Shown: positions 49,103 to 61,400, counted from the first letter of the stretch. The stretch is DNA of 64,000 nucleotides from Gordonia sp. ABSL11-1 (GCF_030315685.1 NZ_JASXSI010000001.1:62001-126000); one strand, 5' to 3'. Notes: generated from the letters alone by a model not told the origin. Made by a program: numbers and translations.

Positions 49103-49588
49103 ATGACGTCCGCACCCACACTGACCCGCGACGAGGCGAAGGCACGATTCACCGAATTGAGGTCGGTCGACGGCCGCGTGGACGACGCCGAGCTCGATAC
49201 CGTGTGGGCCGGACTGGAGACCCTGCGTCCCGAGGCGATGCTGGGTGCCTGGAAGGGCGGCGAGTTCACCACCGGTCATCCGGTCAACGGGATGTTGCAG
49301 AAGGCCGGATGGTTCGGCAAGACCTTCACCTCGCGCAACGACGTGCAGCCGTTGATGTGCCGGAACGCCGACGGTGAGCTGTATTCCAACACCGCTCTGG
49401 GCAAGGGCGAGGCCAGTCTGTGGGCGGTCGAGTTCCGCGGCGAGATCACCGCGTCGATGGTGTACGACGGCCAACCCATCATCGATCACTTCAAGAAGGT
49501 CGACGACACGACTGTGATGGGGATCATGAACGGCAAGGGCGGGGTCGTCGACGGTCGCCATCTGTACTTCTTCCTCGAACGCGTCTGA
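49103..49588 (+). CDS. GXWXG / DUF4334 domain protein
   Basis: A 161-residue protein with an N-terminal GXWXG domain (AMLGAWKGGEF near residue 53) and a C-terminal DUF4334 domain (VEFRGEITASMVYDGQPIIDHFKKVDDTTVMGIM, residues about 113-146, a lipocalin-like beta fold). Function is unknown; such genes often sit beside short-chain or zinc dehydrogenases, and here the next gene is a broken alcohol dehydrogenase. GAGGAGG lies 11 bases before ATG 49103. Confidence 0.8.
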   Translation: MTSAPTLTRDEAKARFTELRSVDGRVDDAELDTVWAGLETLRPEAMLGAWKGGEFTTGHPVNGMLQKAGWFGKTFTSRNDVQPLMCRNADGELYSNTALGKGEASLWAVEFRGEITASMVYDGQPIIDHFKKVDDTTVMGIMNGKGGVVDGRHLYFFLERV

Positions 49589-49595
49589 GATTCGG

Positions 49596-50674
49596 ATCGA
49601 CGCCGCCGTCGTCTCGACGCCGGGCGGCCCCTTCGAGGTGAAGCCGGTCGACATCGACGAACTCGGCAGGGTGAGGCGTTGGTCCGCATACGCGCGGTCG
49701 GCATCTGCCACACCGATCTCGGGATGAAGGCCACGTGGTCGCGGCGACGGCTGCCGCAGGTCTTCGGACACGAGGGCGCCGGCATCGTCGAGGCGGTCGG
49801 GCCCGGGGGGTGACCCGTGTCGTCCCCGGTCAGACGATCTGCCTGACGTTCCGCAGCTGCGGGGACTGCGTGCATGTGGCGGAGCATCCCGCCTACTGCA
49901 CCGGCGCCTGGAACACCGCGGGTCGGTTCGACGGATCGCCGACGCTGACCCGCGCCGGTACCCCGGGTGCACGGCGGGTTCTTCGGCCAGTCCAGTTTCG
50001 CGACGTACGCGATCGCGCACGAGGACAACACCGTCTTCGTGCCCGCCGGCCTCTCGGCGGCCGGTTGCGGCTCCGCTCGGATGCGGCGTGCAGACCGGCT
50101 ACGGCACGGTGACCCGCGTGGTGAGGCCGGAACCCGGTGCGGCGGTGACCGTGTCCGGGGCGGGCGGCGTCGGGTTGTGCTCGGTGATGGCGGCCGTCCG
50201 CGCCGGAGCCGACGTGGTCGCCGTCGACCCCATCCCGGGCCGGCGCGCGTCGGCGGAGAAGTTCGGTGCGATCGGGACCGTCGACCCCTCGGCGACCGAC
50301 GATGTGGCCGGTGCGGTGTCCGCGCTCCACGGCCGGGGCAGCCGCCACGCCATCGACACGACCGCTCGACAGGACGTGCTCGATGTCGCCGTGTCGGCGG
50401 CCGAGCCCGCGGCGACATCACCCTCGTCGGGATCGGGCGTCGGCTGGAGTTCGGCGTCATGCAGGTGCTCTGCAAGGGCGTGACCATCCGGGGTGTCGTC
50501 GAGGGTGACGTTGTCCCCGCGGAGATCATCCCCGAGCTCGCCGTTCTGTACGTGGCCGGTGAACTGCCGCTCGACGACCTGATCGAGGAGCATCCGTTGG
50601 CCGACATCGAGCGGGCCGCGGCCGACTCGCTGGCGGGCCGCACCGTCAAGCCGGTCCTCGTCTTCGACGACTGA
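49596..50674 (+). pseudogene. Frameshifted zinc-dependent aryl-alcohol-type dehydrogenase gene
   Basis: A complete zinc alcohol dehydrogenase can be followed across six frame segments: [20 protein letters not shown], then [19 protein letters not shown] and [16 protein letters not shown], then TRVVPGQTICLTFRSCGDC, then HGGFFGQSSFATYAIAHEDN, then GVQTGYGTVTRV with the NAD site VSGAGGVGLCSVMAA, then ITLVGIGRRLEFG to the end VLVFDD. Shifts fall near 49665, 49807, 49960, 50083 and 50405, mostly in G or C runs. The catalytic CHTD and GHEGAG motifs survive. It resembles NAD-dependent benzyl-alcohol dehydrogenases. Confidence 0.85.
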
Positions 50675-50739
50675 GGTCACCGTCTTCGACGACTGAGGTC
50701 ACCCCGACGACGACTGAGGTCACCCCCGACGACGACTGA
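50660..50739. repeat. Four-copy tandem repeat that duplicates the dehydrogenase stop codon
   Basis: Two perfect 22-bp copies of GTCTTCGACGACTGAGGTCA(CC), then a 21-bp and a truncated 15-bp copy in which the first bases are CCGACGACGACTGA. Each copy contains the last codons (Phe-Asp-Asp) and the TGA stop of the dehydrogenase frame. It ends 54 bases before the cysteine desulfurase start. Confidence 0.92.
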
Positions 50740-50793
50740 TCGCCCCGTGCAGGAATTGGTGGGTGGTCGTCGCGCGTTTATCCTTGCAAAGAC

Positions 50794-52002
50794 ATGTCCA
50801 CGCCCTCCCGAGCACCCGTCTACCTCGATCACGCCGCTTCGACCGCCATGCTCCCCGAAGCGATCGAGGCGATGACCGCTGTCTTCGCCCAGCCCGGGAA
50901 CGCGTCATCGTTGCACGGTTCTGGCCGCTGGTCGCGCCGCAGGCTCGAGGAGGCGCGCGAGTCGGTCGCGGCGTCCGTGGGTGCACGACCCTCCGAGGTC
51001 ATCTTCACAGGCGGCGGTACCGAGTCCGACAATCTCGCGTTGAAGGGAATCCACTGGGCCCGACGCCGGGAGAATCCGGCACGGCGACGCATCATCGTCT
51101 CGGCCGTCGAGCACCACGCGATCCTCGACCCCGCCGTCTGGCTCGCCGAGGCCGACGACACCGAACTGGTCATCGCCCCGGTCGATGCCGAGGGTTTCGC
51201 CTCGGTCTCGTGGTTGCGCGACGAACTGGCCGCGCACGCCGACGAGACTTCGGTGATCTCGATCATGTGGGCCAACAACGAGGTCGGCACGATCGAGCCG
51301 GTCACCGAGATCGCGGCCCTCGGCGCCGAGTTCGGGGTGCCGGTCCATTCCGATGCCATCCAGGCGGTGGGACACATCCCGGTGGACTTCGGCGCGAGCG
51401 GTCTGTCCGCGCTGAGTCTTGCCGCACACAAGTTCGGTGGCCCGCAGGGAGTGGGTGCGCTGCTGTTGCGCCGCGACGTCGAGTGTGTCCCACTTCTGCA
51501 CGGCGGCGGTCACGAACGCGATGTCCGTTCCGGCACACAGGATGTCGCGGGCGCAGTCGGAATGGCGACCGCGCTGCGGCTCTCGGTGGAACGGATGACC
51601 GAGAGCGTGCGGGAGGTGACCGCGTTGCGTGAGCGACTGTTCGACGCACTGCTCGCACTGCCCGGAACGGTTGCGAACGGCCCGCGCGACGATCGCCGTC
51701 TGCCGGGCAACGTGCACGTGTCGTTCGACGGTTGTGAAGGCGACTCGCTCCTGATGCTCCTCGACGCCAACGGTGTCGAGTGCTCCACCGGTTCGGCCTG
51801 CACCGCCGGGGTCGCGCAGGCCAGTCATGTTCTTCTCGCGATGGGCCTCGACGTCCCGACGGCACGCGGCTCATTGCGGTTCTCGCTCGCTCCGGGCTCG
51901 ACGCCCGCGGACGTCGACGCGGTGACCGAGGTCATCGGAGCGGTCGTCGACCGTGCCCGTGCTGCGGGGCTGGTGTCGTCGCCGTCGGGGGAGGGACGCT
52001 GA
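50794..52002 (+). CDS. iscS: Cysteine desulfurase (IscS/NifS family)
   Basis: A 402-residue PLP enzyme that takes sulfur from cysteine. Lys213 in [10 protein letters not shown] binds PLP, His107 in VEHHAIL stacks on it, and Cys336 in STGSACTAG carries the persulfide. It starts [17 protein letters not shown]. The next gene, mnmA, starts inside its stop (TGATG), so its main job is probably to feed sulfur to tRNA 2-thiolation; a wider role in Fe-S assembly is possible since the Suf desulfurase would be elsewhere. Counterpart: Rv3025c. Confidence 0.93.
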   Translation: MSTPSRAPVYLDHAASTAMLPEAIEAMTAVFAQPGNASSLHGSGRWSRRRLEEARESVAASVGARPSEVIFTGGGTESDNLALKGIHWARRRENPARRRIIVSAVEHHAILDPAVWLAEADDTELVIAPVDAEGFASVSWLRDELAAHADETSVISIMWANNEVGTIEPVTEIAALGAEFGVPVHSDAIQAVGHIPVDFGASGLSALSLAAHKFGGPQGVGALLLRRDVECVPLLHGGGHERDVRSGTQDVAGAVGMATALRLSVERMTESVREVTALRERLFDALLALPGTVANGPRDDRRLPGNVHVSFDGCEGDSLLMLLDANGVECSTGSACTAGVAQASHVLLAMGLDVPTARGSLRFSLAPGSTPADVDAVTEVIGAVVDRARAAGLVSSPSGEGR

Positions 52003-53147
52003 TGCGAGTACTCGCAGCGATGAGCGGCGGGGTCGACTCGTCGGTGGCCGCCGCCCGCGCGGTCGATGCCGGGCACGAGGTCGTCGGTGTGCACCTCGCG
52101 TTGTCCACCGCGCCCGGGGCGTTGCGTACCGGGTCGCGTGGCTGCTGTTCGAAGGAGGACGCCTCCGACGCGCGCCGCGTGGCCGACGTCCTCGGTATCC
52201 CCTTCTATGTGTGGGACTTCGCCGATCGCTTCAAGGACGACGTGATCGACGAGTTCGTCGATGCCTACGCGGCCGGTCAGACCCCCAATCCGTGTCTGAC
52301 CTGCAACGAGAAGATCAAGTTCTCGGCGCTGGCGCAGAAGGCGGTGGCGCTGGGGTTCGACGCCCTGGCGACGGGTCACTACGCCCGGTTGGCCGACGGC
52401 GAGTTGCGCCGGGCGGTCGACGAGGACAAGGACCAGTCGTACGTCCTCGCGGTGCTGACCGCCGAGCAGTTGGGGCGGGCGATGTTCCCCGTCGGTGACA
52501 CCCCGAAGGGCGAGATCCGTGCGGAGGCGGCACGTCGTGGACTCGCGGTCGCCGAGAAGCCGGACTCCCACGACATCTGCTTCATCCCGACCGGTGATAC
52601 CCGCGCGTTCCTCGGCGCCCACATCGGCATCCGTCCCGGGGCCGTCGTCGACGCCGACACCGGCGACCGACTTGCCGAACACGATGGTGTCCACGGATTC
52701 ACCATCGGACAGCGCAAGGGGCTGGGGATCGACGCTCCGGCCGTCGACGGCCGACCGCGCTACGTCACCGACATCGATCCCGAATCCGGCACGGTGACAG
52801 TCGGTTCCGCGTCACACCTGGACGTGTGGTCGATCACCGCTCATCGTGCCGTGTGGACCTCGGGCCAGCCACCGGCCGGCCCGATCGACGCGATGGTGCA
52901 GGTGCGTGCCCACGGTGGCCTCGCCCCGGTCCGCGCCACGCCGGTGATCCGCGACGGTCAGCCCATGATCGACATCGCCCTCGCCCGACCGCTCACCGGC
53001 GTCGCCCGGGGGCAGGCGGCTGTGCTGTACCTGCCCGACGACGATCACGGTGACCTGGTGATCGGCTCCGGCCGCATCAGCTCGACCGACTCCGATCCCG
53101 CGACCGGTGTGCGAGCCGAGGCGGTCACGGTCGGTCACGACGCGTGA
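52002..53147 (+). CDS. mnmA: tRNA-specific 2-thiouridylase
   Basis: A 381-residue enzyme that makes 2-thiouridine at the wobble position of Lys, Glu and Gln tRNAs. The PP-loop SGGVDSS is at residues 8-14, the two catalytic cysteines are in [12 protein letters not shown] near 98 and DICFIPTGD near 191, and ATGHYARL lies between. ATG 52002 shares its A with the desulfurase TGA. It overlaps the next gene as GTGA. Confidence 0.95.
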   Translation: MRVLAAMSGGVDSSVAAARAVDAGHEVVGVHLALSTAPGALRTGSRGCCSKEDASDARRVADVLGIPFYVWDFADRFKDDVIDEFVDAYAAGQTPNPCLTCNEKIKFSALAQKAVALGFDALATGHYARLADGELRRAVDEDKDQSYVLAVLTAEQLGRAMFPVGDTPKGEIRAEAARRGLAVAEKPDSHDICFIPTGDTRAFLGAHIGIRPGAVVDADTGDRLAEHDGVHGFTIGQRKGLGIDAPAVDGRPRYVTDIDPESGTVTVGSASHLDVWSITAHRAVWTSGQPPAGPIDAMVQVRAHGGLAPVRATPVIRDGQPMIDIALARPLTGVARGQAAVLYLPDDDHGDLVIGSGRISSTDSDPATGVRAEAVTVGHDA

Positions 53148-54166
53148 TCGCATCCACGCAACTGCTGCACGGCGGTGTCGGCACAGGCGTCGGGTCGATG
53201 CCCGGCACCGACCCGCGCGAGGCGGCCGCAGTCATCAACGGAGAACTCGATCTCGCCCACCTCGCCGAACTGCCCGCCCGCGGACAGGGTGCCGACATGG
53301 TCGGCCGTATGGCCGCAGTCCTGGTCGATCTCCCGATGGACGCCGGAACCTGGGGCTATCGTCTCGCCGGCCGCGGCTCGTCCGTCGCGCGCCGCGCGCG
53401 CGACTTTCTCAACGCCGACCTCGACGCCGTCGAAGAACTCTGGGACACAGCAGGTTTCATCGGTATCGAGCGTCCCTTCAAGCTGCAGGTGTGCGGCCCG
53501 TTCACGCTGTCGGCGTCGGTGGAACTACCCGCCGGGCACAAGGTCCTGCGCGATCGCGGGGCCTGGCAGGATGTCATCGCCTCGACCGCCGAGGGGGTGG
53601 CGCAGCTCGTCGGCGAAGTGCGTCGGCGTCTGGGGGCCGCGGTCGTCCTGCAGATCGACGAACCGATGATCGGTGCGGTGCTCGACGGCGAGGTGCGGCC
53701 ACTGACGCGGTTCGACACCATTCCCGCGATCCCGCTCCCGGAGGTCGCCGACGCCCTCGGCGGACTCGCCGAGACGGTGGACTCCCCGGTGATCGTGCAC
53801 AGTTGCGCGCGTCCCCGATGGGACCTCGTCGACCGGCTGAGCGGAGTGGCCTGGTCTCTCGACGTCACCGACCCCACGTCCGACGACCTCGACGGTATCG
53901 GCTCCCTCGTCGATCGCGGTGGCATCCTCCTCGCCGGGGTGATCCCGTCGTCGTCCGGTGATCGCCGGGTGCGCGCCGAGACCGTGGCCACCGGGCTGGC
54001 CGCGCTGACCGACCGGATCGGCCTCGACCGGAAAGTGCTGTCGCAGAACGTGATCGTCACCCCCACCTGCGGATTGGCCAGCGGGACTCCGCAGTGGGCG
54101 ACGACCGCGCTCGGGTTGTGTGCCCAGGCAGGCGAACTGCTCGCCGCCGATCCCGACGCCCTCTGA
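53144..54166 (+). CDS. MetE-like C-terminal-domain protein (cobalamin-independent methionine synthase family)
   Basis: A 340-residue protein matching only the catalytic half of MetE. It opens with [17 protein letters not shown], shows [18 protein letters not shown] near residue 170, [11 protein letters not shown] near 220 and [14 protein letters not shown] near 307. The zinc ligands His and Cys (HSC) and the final Cys are present, so methyl transfer to a thiol is possible, but the N-terminal MetE half is missing as in Rv3015c. GTG start overlaps the mnmA stop (GTGA). Confidence 0.85.
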   Translation: MIASTQLLHGGVGTGVGSMPGTDPREAAAVINGELDLAHLAELPARGQGADMVGRMAAVLVDLPMDAGTWGYRLAGRGSSVARRARDFLNADLDAVEELWDTAGFIGIERPFKLQVCGPFTLSASVELPAGHKVLRDRGAWQDVIASTAEGVAQLVGEVRRRLGAAVVLQIDEPMIGAVLDGEVRPLTRFDTIPAIPLPEVADALGGLAETVDSPVIVHSCARPRWDLVDRLSGVAWSLDVTDPTSDDLDGIGSLVDRGGILLAGVIPSSSGDRRVRAETVATGLAALTDRIGLDRKVLSQNVIVTPTCGLASGTPQWATTALGLCAQAGELLAADPDAL

Positions 54167-54208
54167 TCCCGCCGGTGGCAACCGCGAGTCCGCCGGTGGC
54201 AACCCCGA
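54167..54208. repeat. Two-copy post-stop repeat after the MetE-like gene
   Basis: CCGCCGGTGGCAACC occurs perfectly at 54169-54183 and 54190-54204, starting three bases after the stop codon, with GATCCCG flanks at both ends. It lies between convergent genes and may help end transcription. Confidence 0.75.
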
Positions 54209-54229
54209 TCCCGTCGAGGCCACTGTCGG

Positions 54230-54616
54230 TTACGATGCCTCGAGTTTCGCCAATGACCTCTTCGGCGCGATCTGGCGGTAGCTGGCGTCGAGGAGTTCAG
54301 CCACCTCGGTCCAGTCCGTGTCGTCGTCGAGGACGATGCCGAGCCATCCGTAGGCGCCGAGGTAGGCCGGCAGGAAGAACCGGTCGTCGGCCAGCAGCGC
54401 CTCACGTTCCGCCGGATCGGTGATGAACAGCACCGACTGGTCGTACCGCTCCTTGCTGCCCCTGACGCTTCCGCCGTAGTTCCCGAACATCTTGCCGCAC
54501 CGGAACGTCGGACGTCCGTGGGCGATCGCCTCCGTCGTGTCGGGCAGCGCCAGTGCGATCTCGCGAACGCGGGCCAGGATCGGATCGTCGTCGTCGAACA
54601 TGATCGGGTGCGGCAT
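54230..54616 (-). CDS. MmcQ/YjbR-family protein
   Basis: A 128-residue single-domain protein of the MmcQ/YjbR fold: LALPDTTEAIAHGRPTFRCG near residue 23, YLGAYGWLGIVLDDD near 86, and the end SYRQIAPKRSLAKL. This family has a DNA-binding-like fold but no settled function. It converges on the MetE-like gene and is divergent from ligA, 58 bases away. Confidence 0.88.
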   Translation of the reverse strand: MPHPIMFDDDDPILARVREIALALPDTTEAIAHGRPTFRCGKMFGNYGGSVRGSKERYDQSVLFITDPAEREALLADDRFFLPAYLGAYGWLGIVLDDDTDWTEVAELLDASYRQIAPKRSLAKLEAS

Positions 54617-54629
54617 GGACCAACAGTAG

Positions 54630-56762
<2,133 letters not shown>

Positions 56763-56781
56763 CCCTGCCGTCAGGTGTTCC

Positions 56782-56869
56782 TCAGTTCTCGGCACCCGTT
56801 TCAGTTCTCGGTGCCGGTCAGTTCTCGGTACCCGTCTGTTCTCGGGACCCGTCAGTTCTCGGTACGCAG
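56782..56869. repeat. Five-copy 17-19 bp repeat duplicating the stop codon of the ACT gene
   Basis: Units close to TCAGTTCTCGGTACCCG start at 56782, 56801, 56818, 56835 and 56852. The last unit contains the end of the ACT-protein gene on the minus strand (Arg-Thr-Glu-Asn-stop). On that strand four of the five units carry TGA in the same setting; the unit at 56835 has a base change. They fill most of the gap between ligA and the convergent ACT gene. Confidence 0.92.
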
Positions 56870-57523
56870 TACCGTGCTGACGATCCCGGCGAGGTATCCG
56901 AGTCGGGCCACTTCGGAGGGGCGGAAGTCGGGGCCGCCGATCCGGCCGAGGAGGATCGCCTTCTCGCCGCCGCCGAGCGGCGCGGCGGCCAGCCGGGTGT
57001 CCATGTCCTGCCACACGTCGGGCACCCAGGCGGCGCTTGCGTCGAGTTGTCGGGCACGGTCGAGCGGTAGCCAGTCCGCCGTGGTGAGCGGTGTCTCCGG
57101 TGCACCCGAACTGCCGAACAGTTGCAGCACTGCGCCATTTCCTCCGCTGGTGATGACCATGGCCCACGAGACCCGCAGGACGCGCGGGGTGTTGTCGACG
57201 AGGACCTGGAGCCGTTCGTCGTCGGAGGTGGCCACCTGGTCGACGAGTTCGAGCTCGCGGTGGGTGTCGAGGACTCCGGCGTACGGCCGGATCGAGTCCA
57301 CCCGGACGCCCTTGAGTTTCTCCGCCGCGGTGATCAGCCCGTCCGGTAGGGAACCGGGGGCGATGTCGACGACGAGGTCGTCGACCGCATAGCCCTCGCC
57401 CCGTTCGACGACCTCGAGGGAGAGGATGTCGGCTCCGACCGAGCCGAGCTGGACGGCGAGCAGGCCGAGGCTGCCCGGTCGATCCTCGAGGTAGACGCGC
57501 AGCAGGTACGACACGACCGCCAT
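56852..57523 (-). CDS. ACT-domain protein (Rv3013-like)
   Basis: A 223-residue protein with an N-terminal ACT domain (SYLLRVYLEDRPGSLGLLA, residues about 5-75) and a C-terminal half without a named fold (LRVSWAMVITSGGNGAVLQL, EKAILLGRIGGPDFRPSEV). ACT domains bind amino acids, but no enzyme domain is attached, so it may be a regulator or sensor. It faces ligA as in M. tuberculosis. ATG 57523 is chosen because the ACT domain starts at once; its stop is embedded in a tandem repeat. Confidence 0.85.
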   Translation of the reverse strand: MAVVSYLLRVYLEDRPGSLGLLAVQLGSVGADILSLEVVERGEGYAVDDLVVDIAPGSLPDGLITAAEKLKGVRVDSIRPYAGVLDTHRELELVDQVATSDDERLQVLVDNTPRVLRVSWAMVITSGGNGAVLQLFGSSGAPETPLTTADWLPLDRARQLDASAAWVPDVWQDMDTRLAAAPLGGGEKAILLGRIGGPDFRPSEVARLGYLAGIVSTVLRTEN

Positions 57524-57619
57524 TGTCGCACTGCGACGAGTGGGTCGCGCGACGTGCCCGGCGGCGTACTCCGGGGACCCCGCGCTGCGCCGATGCCGGG
57601 CGAACGCCACCATGGGGAC

Positions 57620-58210
57620 ATGGTCGACAACGCATCCCGCGCCGGCGGCGCCGACGGTCCGGCGCAGGTGACGACCTCGGTCGCGCGTCGGATCCAGCCC
57701 GGACGCGAGCACGATTTCGTCAGCTGGACCGACGCGGGTATCGCGCTGGCGCGCACTTTTCCGGGCTTCCTCGGCGGCGGCTGGCTCCGCAACTCCCGGA
57801 TCGACGACGAGTACTACGTCGTCTACCGGTTCGCCGACGAACAGACGATGGACGACTGGGTGTCGTCGCCGGTGCGGAAGGCGTGGCTGTCGCGGGGTGA
57901 GGGCGTCGCCGTCGAGTACGCGACGCATCGTCTCTCGGGTATCGAGGGCTGGTTCGAGCCGCAGCAACACCTGACCCACGCCGTCCGGGTGCACGGCGCA
58001 AGCGCACCGCCTCCGCGGTGGAAACAGGCCATCACCATCTGGCTCGGCTTCTTTCCGCTCTCGCTGGCCATCAACCTGCTCGTCATCGGACACCTCGACG
58101 CGGTGCCGGTGGTGCTCAAGACCCTGATCGCCACGCTGATCAACACTCCCCTGATGGTCTATCTCGTGCTGCCCTGGCTGACTGCCCGCCTCCAGCGCTG
58201 GCTGGGCTGA
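57620..58210 (+). CDS. Antibiotic-biosynthesis-monooxygenase-like membrane protein
   Basis: A 196-residue protein with an N-terminal ABM-like ferredoxin fold ([20 protein letters not shown], then [12 protein letters not shown] and [16 protein letters not shown]) and two C-terminal membrane helices near residues 140-160 and 168-188. This two-part form is common in bacteria and of unknown function; the ABM part may bind heme or a small ligand. ATG 57620 follows GGGGAC; a longer in-frame start at 57554 adds residues unlike the family. Confidence 0.8.
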   Translation: MVDNASRAGGADGPAQVTTSVARRIQPGREHDFVSWTDAGIALARTFPGFLGGGWLRNSRIDDEYYVVYRFADEQTMDDWVSSPVRKAWLSRGEGVAVEYATHRLSGIEGWFEPQQHLTHAVRVHGASAPPPRWKQAITIWLGFFPLSLAINLLVIGHLDAVPVVLKTLIATLINTPLMVYLVLPWLTARLQRWLG

Positions 58211-58353
58211 CCGCTGCCGGCCCCGGGTGTTCGCCGCCGGGCCGCACCCGGCGACCCGCCGTCGACCCCGCCGTCGAGACCGCGTCGAGGCGTCGGGGTG
58301 CACTCCCATAGGCTGGTGGGGAACACGCACGACACGGCGAGAAAGGACCTGGC

Positions 58354-58668
58354 ATGTCCAGCGGATCAGAGTCGGCGATCTCTCGGGAGGAGGTCGCGCA
58401 CCTGGCTCGGCTGTCCCGGCTCGCGCTGACCGACGAAGAGCTCGATCAGTACGCGCAGCAACTCGACTCGATCCTGGCGCACGTCGCCCAGGTGTCCGGG
58501 GTGGCCGCCGACGACGTGCCCGGTACGGCGCATCCCGCCGCGCTGGCGAACGTCCTGCGTCCCGACGAGGTCGTGCCCTGCCTGACCACCGAGCAGGCGC
58601 TGTCCGGTGCGCCTGCCGTCGAACAGGATCGTTTCGCGGTCCCGCAGATCCTCGGGGAGGGACAGTGA
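58354..58668 (+). CDS. gatC: Glu-tRNA(Gln)/Asp-tRNA(Asn) amidotransferase subunit C
   Basis: A 104-residue GatC that wraps and stabilises GatA in the GatCAB complex. Family features are [21 protein letters not shown] at the start (21-residue region about 9-29, abbreviated [12 protein letters not shown]) and the end [22 protein letters not shown] follows GAAAGGA. It overlaps gatA as GTGA; gatB is not in the window directly after gatA. Confidence 0.95.
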   Translation: MSSGSESAISREEVAHLARLSRLALTDEELDQYAQQLDSILAHVAQVSGVAADDVPGTAHPAALANVLRPDEVVPCLTTEQALSGAPAVEQDRFAVPQILGEGQ

Positions 58669-60161
58669 CCAGCGGACCTCGCGCGATCGCCGACGGTGAC
58701 CTCATCGGGTTGTCGGCCGCCGAACTCGCGGAGAAGATCACCGCCCGTGAGGTGTCGTCGGTCGAGGTGACCCAGGCGCACCTGGACCGCATCGCTGCCG
58801 TCGACGACGAGTTGGGCGCCTTCCTGCATGTGAGCGGTGCAGACGCGCTGGTCGCCGCGAAGGCCGCCGACGATGCGATAGCCGCCGGTGACGCGCCGTC
58901 GCCGCTTGCCGGTGTGCCGATCGCGCTCAAGGACGTCTTCACGACCGTCGACGCGCCCACCACGTGCGGTTCGAAGATCCTCGAGGGCTGGGTGCCGCCG
59001 TATGACGCAGCCGTCACCGAACGTCTGCGCGCCGCCGGGATCCCGATCCTGGGCAAGACCAACATGGACGAGTTCGCCATGGGCAGCTCGACGGAGAACT
59101 CGGCCTATCAGGTCACCCGGAATCCCTGGGACACCACCAGGATTCCCGGCGGATCGGGCGGTGGCAGCGCGGCGGCCCTCGCCTCGTTCCAGGCGCCGTT
59201 GGCCATCGGCACCGATACCGGCGGATCGATCCGACAGCCCGCAGCGGTCACCGCGACGGTCGGTGTGAAGCCCACCTACGGCACGGTGTCGCGATACGGA
59301 CTCGTCGCCTGCGCGTCCTCGCTCGACCAGGGCGGTCCGTGCGGCCGGACGGTCCTCGACACCGCTCTGCTGCACTCGGTGATCGCCGGGCACGACAAGC
59401 GTGACTCGACCTCGATCGATGCCCCGGTCCCGGATGTCGTCGAGGCCGCGAGATTCGGTGCGCAGCAAGATCTCTCGGGTGTTCGCATCGGCGTCGTCAC
59501 CGAGTTGCAGGGCGAGGGTTACCAATCCGGTGTGCTCGAGTCGTTCCGGCAGGCGCTGTCCGTCCTGACCGAACTCGGGGCCGAGGTCGTCGAGGTGTCG
59601 TGTCCGCATTTCACCTACGCACTCGGCGCGTACTACCTGATCCTTCCGTCGGAGGTGTCGTCGACCCTGGCCAGGTTCGACGCCATGCGGTACGGGCTGC
59701 GCGTCGGCGACGACGGTACACACAGCGCGGAGGAGGTCATGGCGTTGACCCGTGACCGGGGATTCGGCCCAGAGGTCAAGCGACGCATCATGATCGGGAC
59801 CTACGCGCTCTCGTCCGGCTACTACGACGCCTACTATGGGCAGGCGCAGAAAGTACGGACGCTCATTGCGCAGGACTTCTCGACCGCATTCGAGAAGGTC
59901 GATGTCCTCGTCTCGCCGACCACCCCGACGACCGCGTTCGCGCTGGGGGAGAAGGTCGACGACCCCCTCGCGATGTATCTGTTCGACCTCTGCACACTGC
60001 CGGTCAACCTGGCCGGTACCGGCGCGATGTCGGTGCCCTCCGGTGTATCCGCCGACGACGGTATGCCGGTCGGCCTGCAGATCATGGCCCCGGCTCTCGC
60101 CGACGACCGGCTGTATCGCGTGGGCGCCGCGTACGAGGCCGCCCGCGGCCCGATCGGGTGA
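58665..60161 (+). CDS. gatA: Glu-tRNA(Gln)/Asp-tRNA(Asn) amidotransferase subunit A
   Basis: A 498-residue amidase-signature glutaminase that supplies ammonia to convert Glu-tRNA(Gln) to Gln-tRNA(Gln). The Ser-cisSer-Lys triad is visible: Lys in [10 protein letters not shown] near residue 87, serines in [13 protein letters not shown] near 164 and [11 protein letters not shown] near 186. GTG 58665 overlaps the gatC stop. It converges with the hydrolase gene only three bases beyond its stop. Confidence 0.96.
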   Translation: MTSGPRAIADGDLIGLSAAELAEKITAREVSSVEVTQAHLDRIAAVDDELGAFLHVSGADALVAAKAADDAIAAGDAPSPLAGVPIALKDVFTTVDAPTTCGSKILEGWVPPYDAAVTERLRAAGIPILGKTNMDEFAMGSSTENSAYQVTRNPWDTTRIPGGSGGGSAAALASFQAPLAIGTDTGGSIRQPAAVTATVGVKPTYGTVSRYGLVACASSLDQGGPCGRTVLDTALLHSVIAGHDKRDSTSIDAPVPDVVEAARFGAQQDLSGVRIGVVTELQGEGYQSGVLESFRQALSVLTELGAEVVEVSCPHFTYALGAYYLILPSEVSSTLARFDAMRYGLRVGDDGTHSAEEVMALTRDRGFGPEVKRRIMIGTYALSSGYYDAYYGQAQKVRTLIAQDFSTAFEKVDVLVSPTTPTTAFALGEKVDDPLAMYLFDLCTLPVNLAGTGAMSVPSGVSADDGMPVGLQIMAPALADDRLYRVGAAYEAARGPIG

Positions 60162-60171
60162 TCATCACCCG
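60155..60171. other. Palindrome covering both stop codons of convergent genes
   Basis: CGGGTGAT-C-ATCACCCG has perfect eight-base arms around one base. The gatA TGA lies in the left arm and the opposing hydrolase TGA in the right arm. Confidence 0.8.
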
Positions 60172-61400
60172 TCGCCGCTGACCGAGGACATGCTCGACGT
60201 CTGCTCGGTCCCGTAGCGATGCCCCACCCCCGGTGTGCCGTCCAGTGATCCGAGCAGGTCAGCACTGGTCTGGACGAAACCTGCGACCGGCAGCCACGGC
60301 GGCCGGCGGACCGGCCGCCCGATCGTGACGGTGTCCTGCGGCTCGTGGGACGGTCGCCACAGCAGGGAGATCGACCACCGGGGGATGGGATCGGAGGCGT
60401 TCGCGAGCACGACGCGAGGAGCTCCCGATCCCGGTTCGGCGGCGATGGAGTCGCCCGGCACCCCGGTCAGCAGCGTCTCGGTGACCGCTCCGGGGCGTGC
60501 TGTCGCAGCCCACGCTCGCGCATCCTCCGCACCGATGGCCCCGAGACTCTGTCCGTACAGGTGGATCTCGGGCCGGTGCCCGGCAGGTAGGGTGGCGGTG
60601 CGATCGGCGACCGCGCGCAGCAGGGCGATCGCGCTGCGTCCCGCGGCCCCGCGGTCTCCGACGAACGCCCGCCACGACGGCTGATCGGCGTATTGCATGG
60701 CCAGGATCTCGACGTCACCGGCAAACCGGTCGCGGTAGCCGTCCACCGCTGTCGCGTCGACCCAGCCGGATCCGGTCGGGACGGCGATGACCACGGCGTG
60801 GCGGTCGAGGCCGCCCGCCCGCTCCCACCGTGACGCGAGTGCGTGACCGTGCTGGGGCAGATCGGCGCCGTCGCCGAGCTCGTACAGCACCCCGGGCGGG
60901 GTCCGGTGCGATGTCGGGGTGTCGTCGGCGTGCGCGGCCGGCAGATAACCCGCGGCCAGGGCGGTGATCGTTGCGGCAACGATGGCTGTCGTCCGCGGCA
61001 ACCACACCAGCGCGACGAACACCAGCACGGCCGGGACGACCGACCATGTGACCCAACCGATTCCCACGCGCCCGACCTCCAGATCGGCTCGCAGCGCGTT
61101 CTGCCACGTCGCACTGAGCAGGGCCGCACACACGAGCGTGGCCACCGCAGCCGAGGTCGCGGCGACGGCGGCCGCCGGCCGCCAGACACGACGACGGGTC
61201 GCCCCGAGCGCCGCGACGGTGGCGAGTCCCACGCAGACCGCAGTGAGGATGCCGGAGGTGACGGGACCTCTGGGCAGGCCGGACGGCCACAGCCCGACGA
61301 CGGCGCCGATCGCGGCCGCAACCGCGGTGAGCGGATGCGGCATCGTCGTCTGACGTCGGCAGTGGCGTGTCGGGCCGGCCGGAGCCGACGCCGTGATCAC
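60165..61400 (-). CDS. Membrane-anchored alpha/beta hydrolase family protein
   Basis: A 411-residue protein whose N-terminal half has four predicted membrane helices and whose C-terminal half is the alpha/beta-hydrolase family 9 type: HAVVIAVPTGSGWVD, VEILAMQYADQPSW, the nucleophile elbow HLYGQSLGAIGAEDA near residue 300 and LLTGVPGDS. The catalytic serine is in GQSLG. GTG 61400 overlaps the phospholipase-like stop (GTGA) and is preferred; ATG 61343 would also give a full first helix. Substrate unknown; a lipid ester is plausible given the partner gene. Confidence 0.82.
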   Translation of the reverse strand: MITASAPAGPTRHCRRQTTMPHPLTAVAAAIGAVVGLWPSGLPRGPVTSGILTAVCVGLATVAALGATRRRVWRPAAAVAATSAAVATLVCAALLSATWQNALRADLEVGRVGIGWVTWSVVPAVLVFVALVWLPRTTAIVAATITALAAGYLPAAHADDTPTSHRTPPGVLYELGDGADLPQHGHALASRWERAGGLDRHAVVIAVPTGSGWVDATAVDGYRDRFAGDVEILAMQYADQPSWRAFVGDRGAAGRSAIALLRAVADRTATLPAGHRPEIHLYGQSLGAIGAEDARAWAATARPGAVTETLLTGVPGDSIAAEPGSGAPRVVLANASDPIPRWSISLLWRPSHEPQDTVTIGRPVRRPPWLPVAGFVQTSADLLGSLDGTPGVGHRYGTEQTSSMSSVSGDG

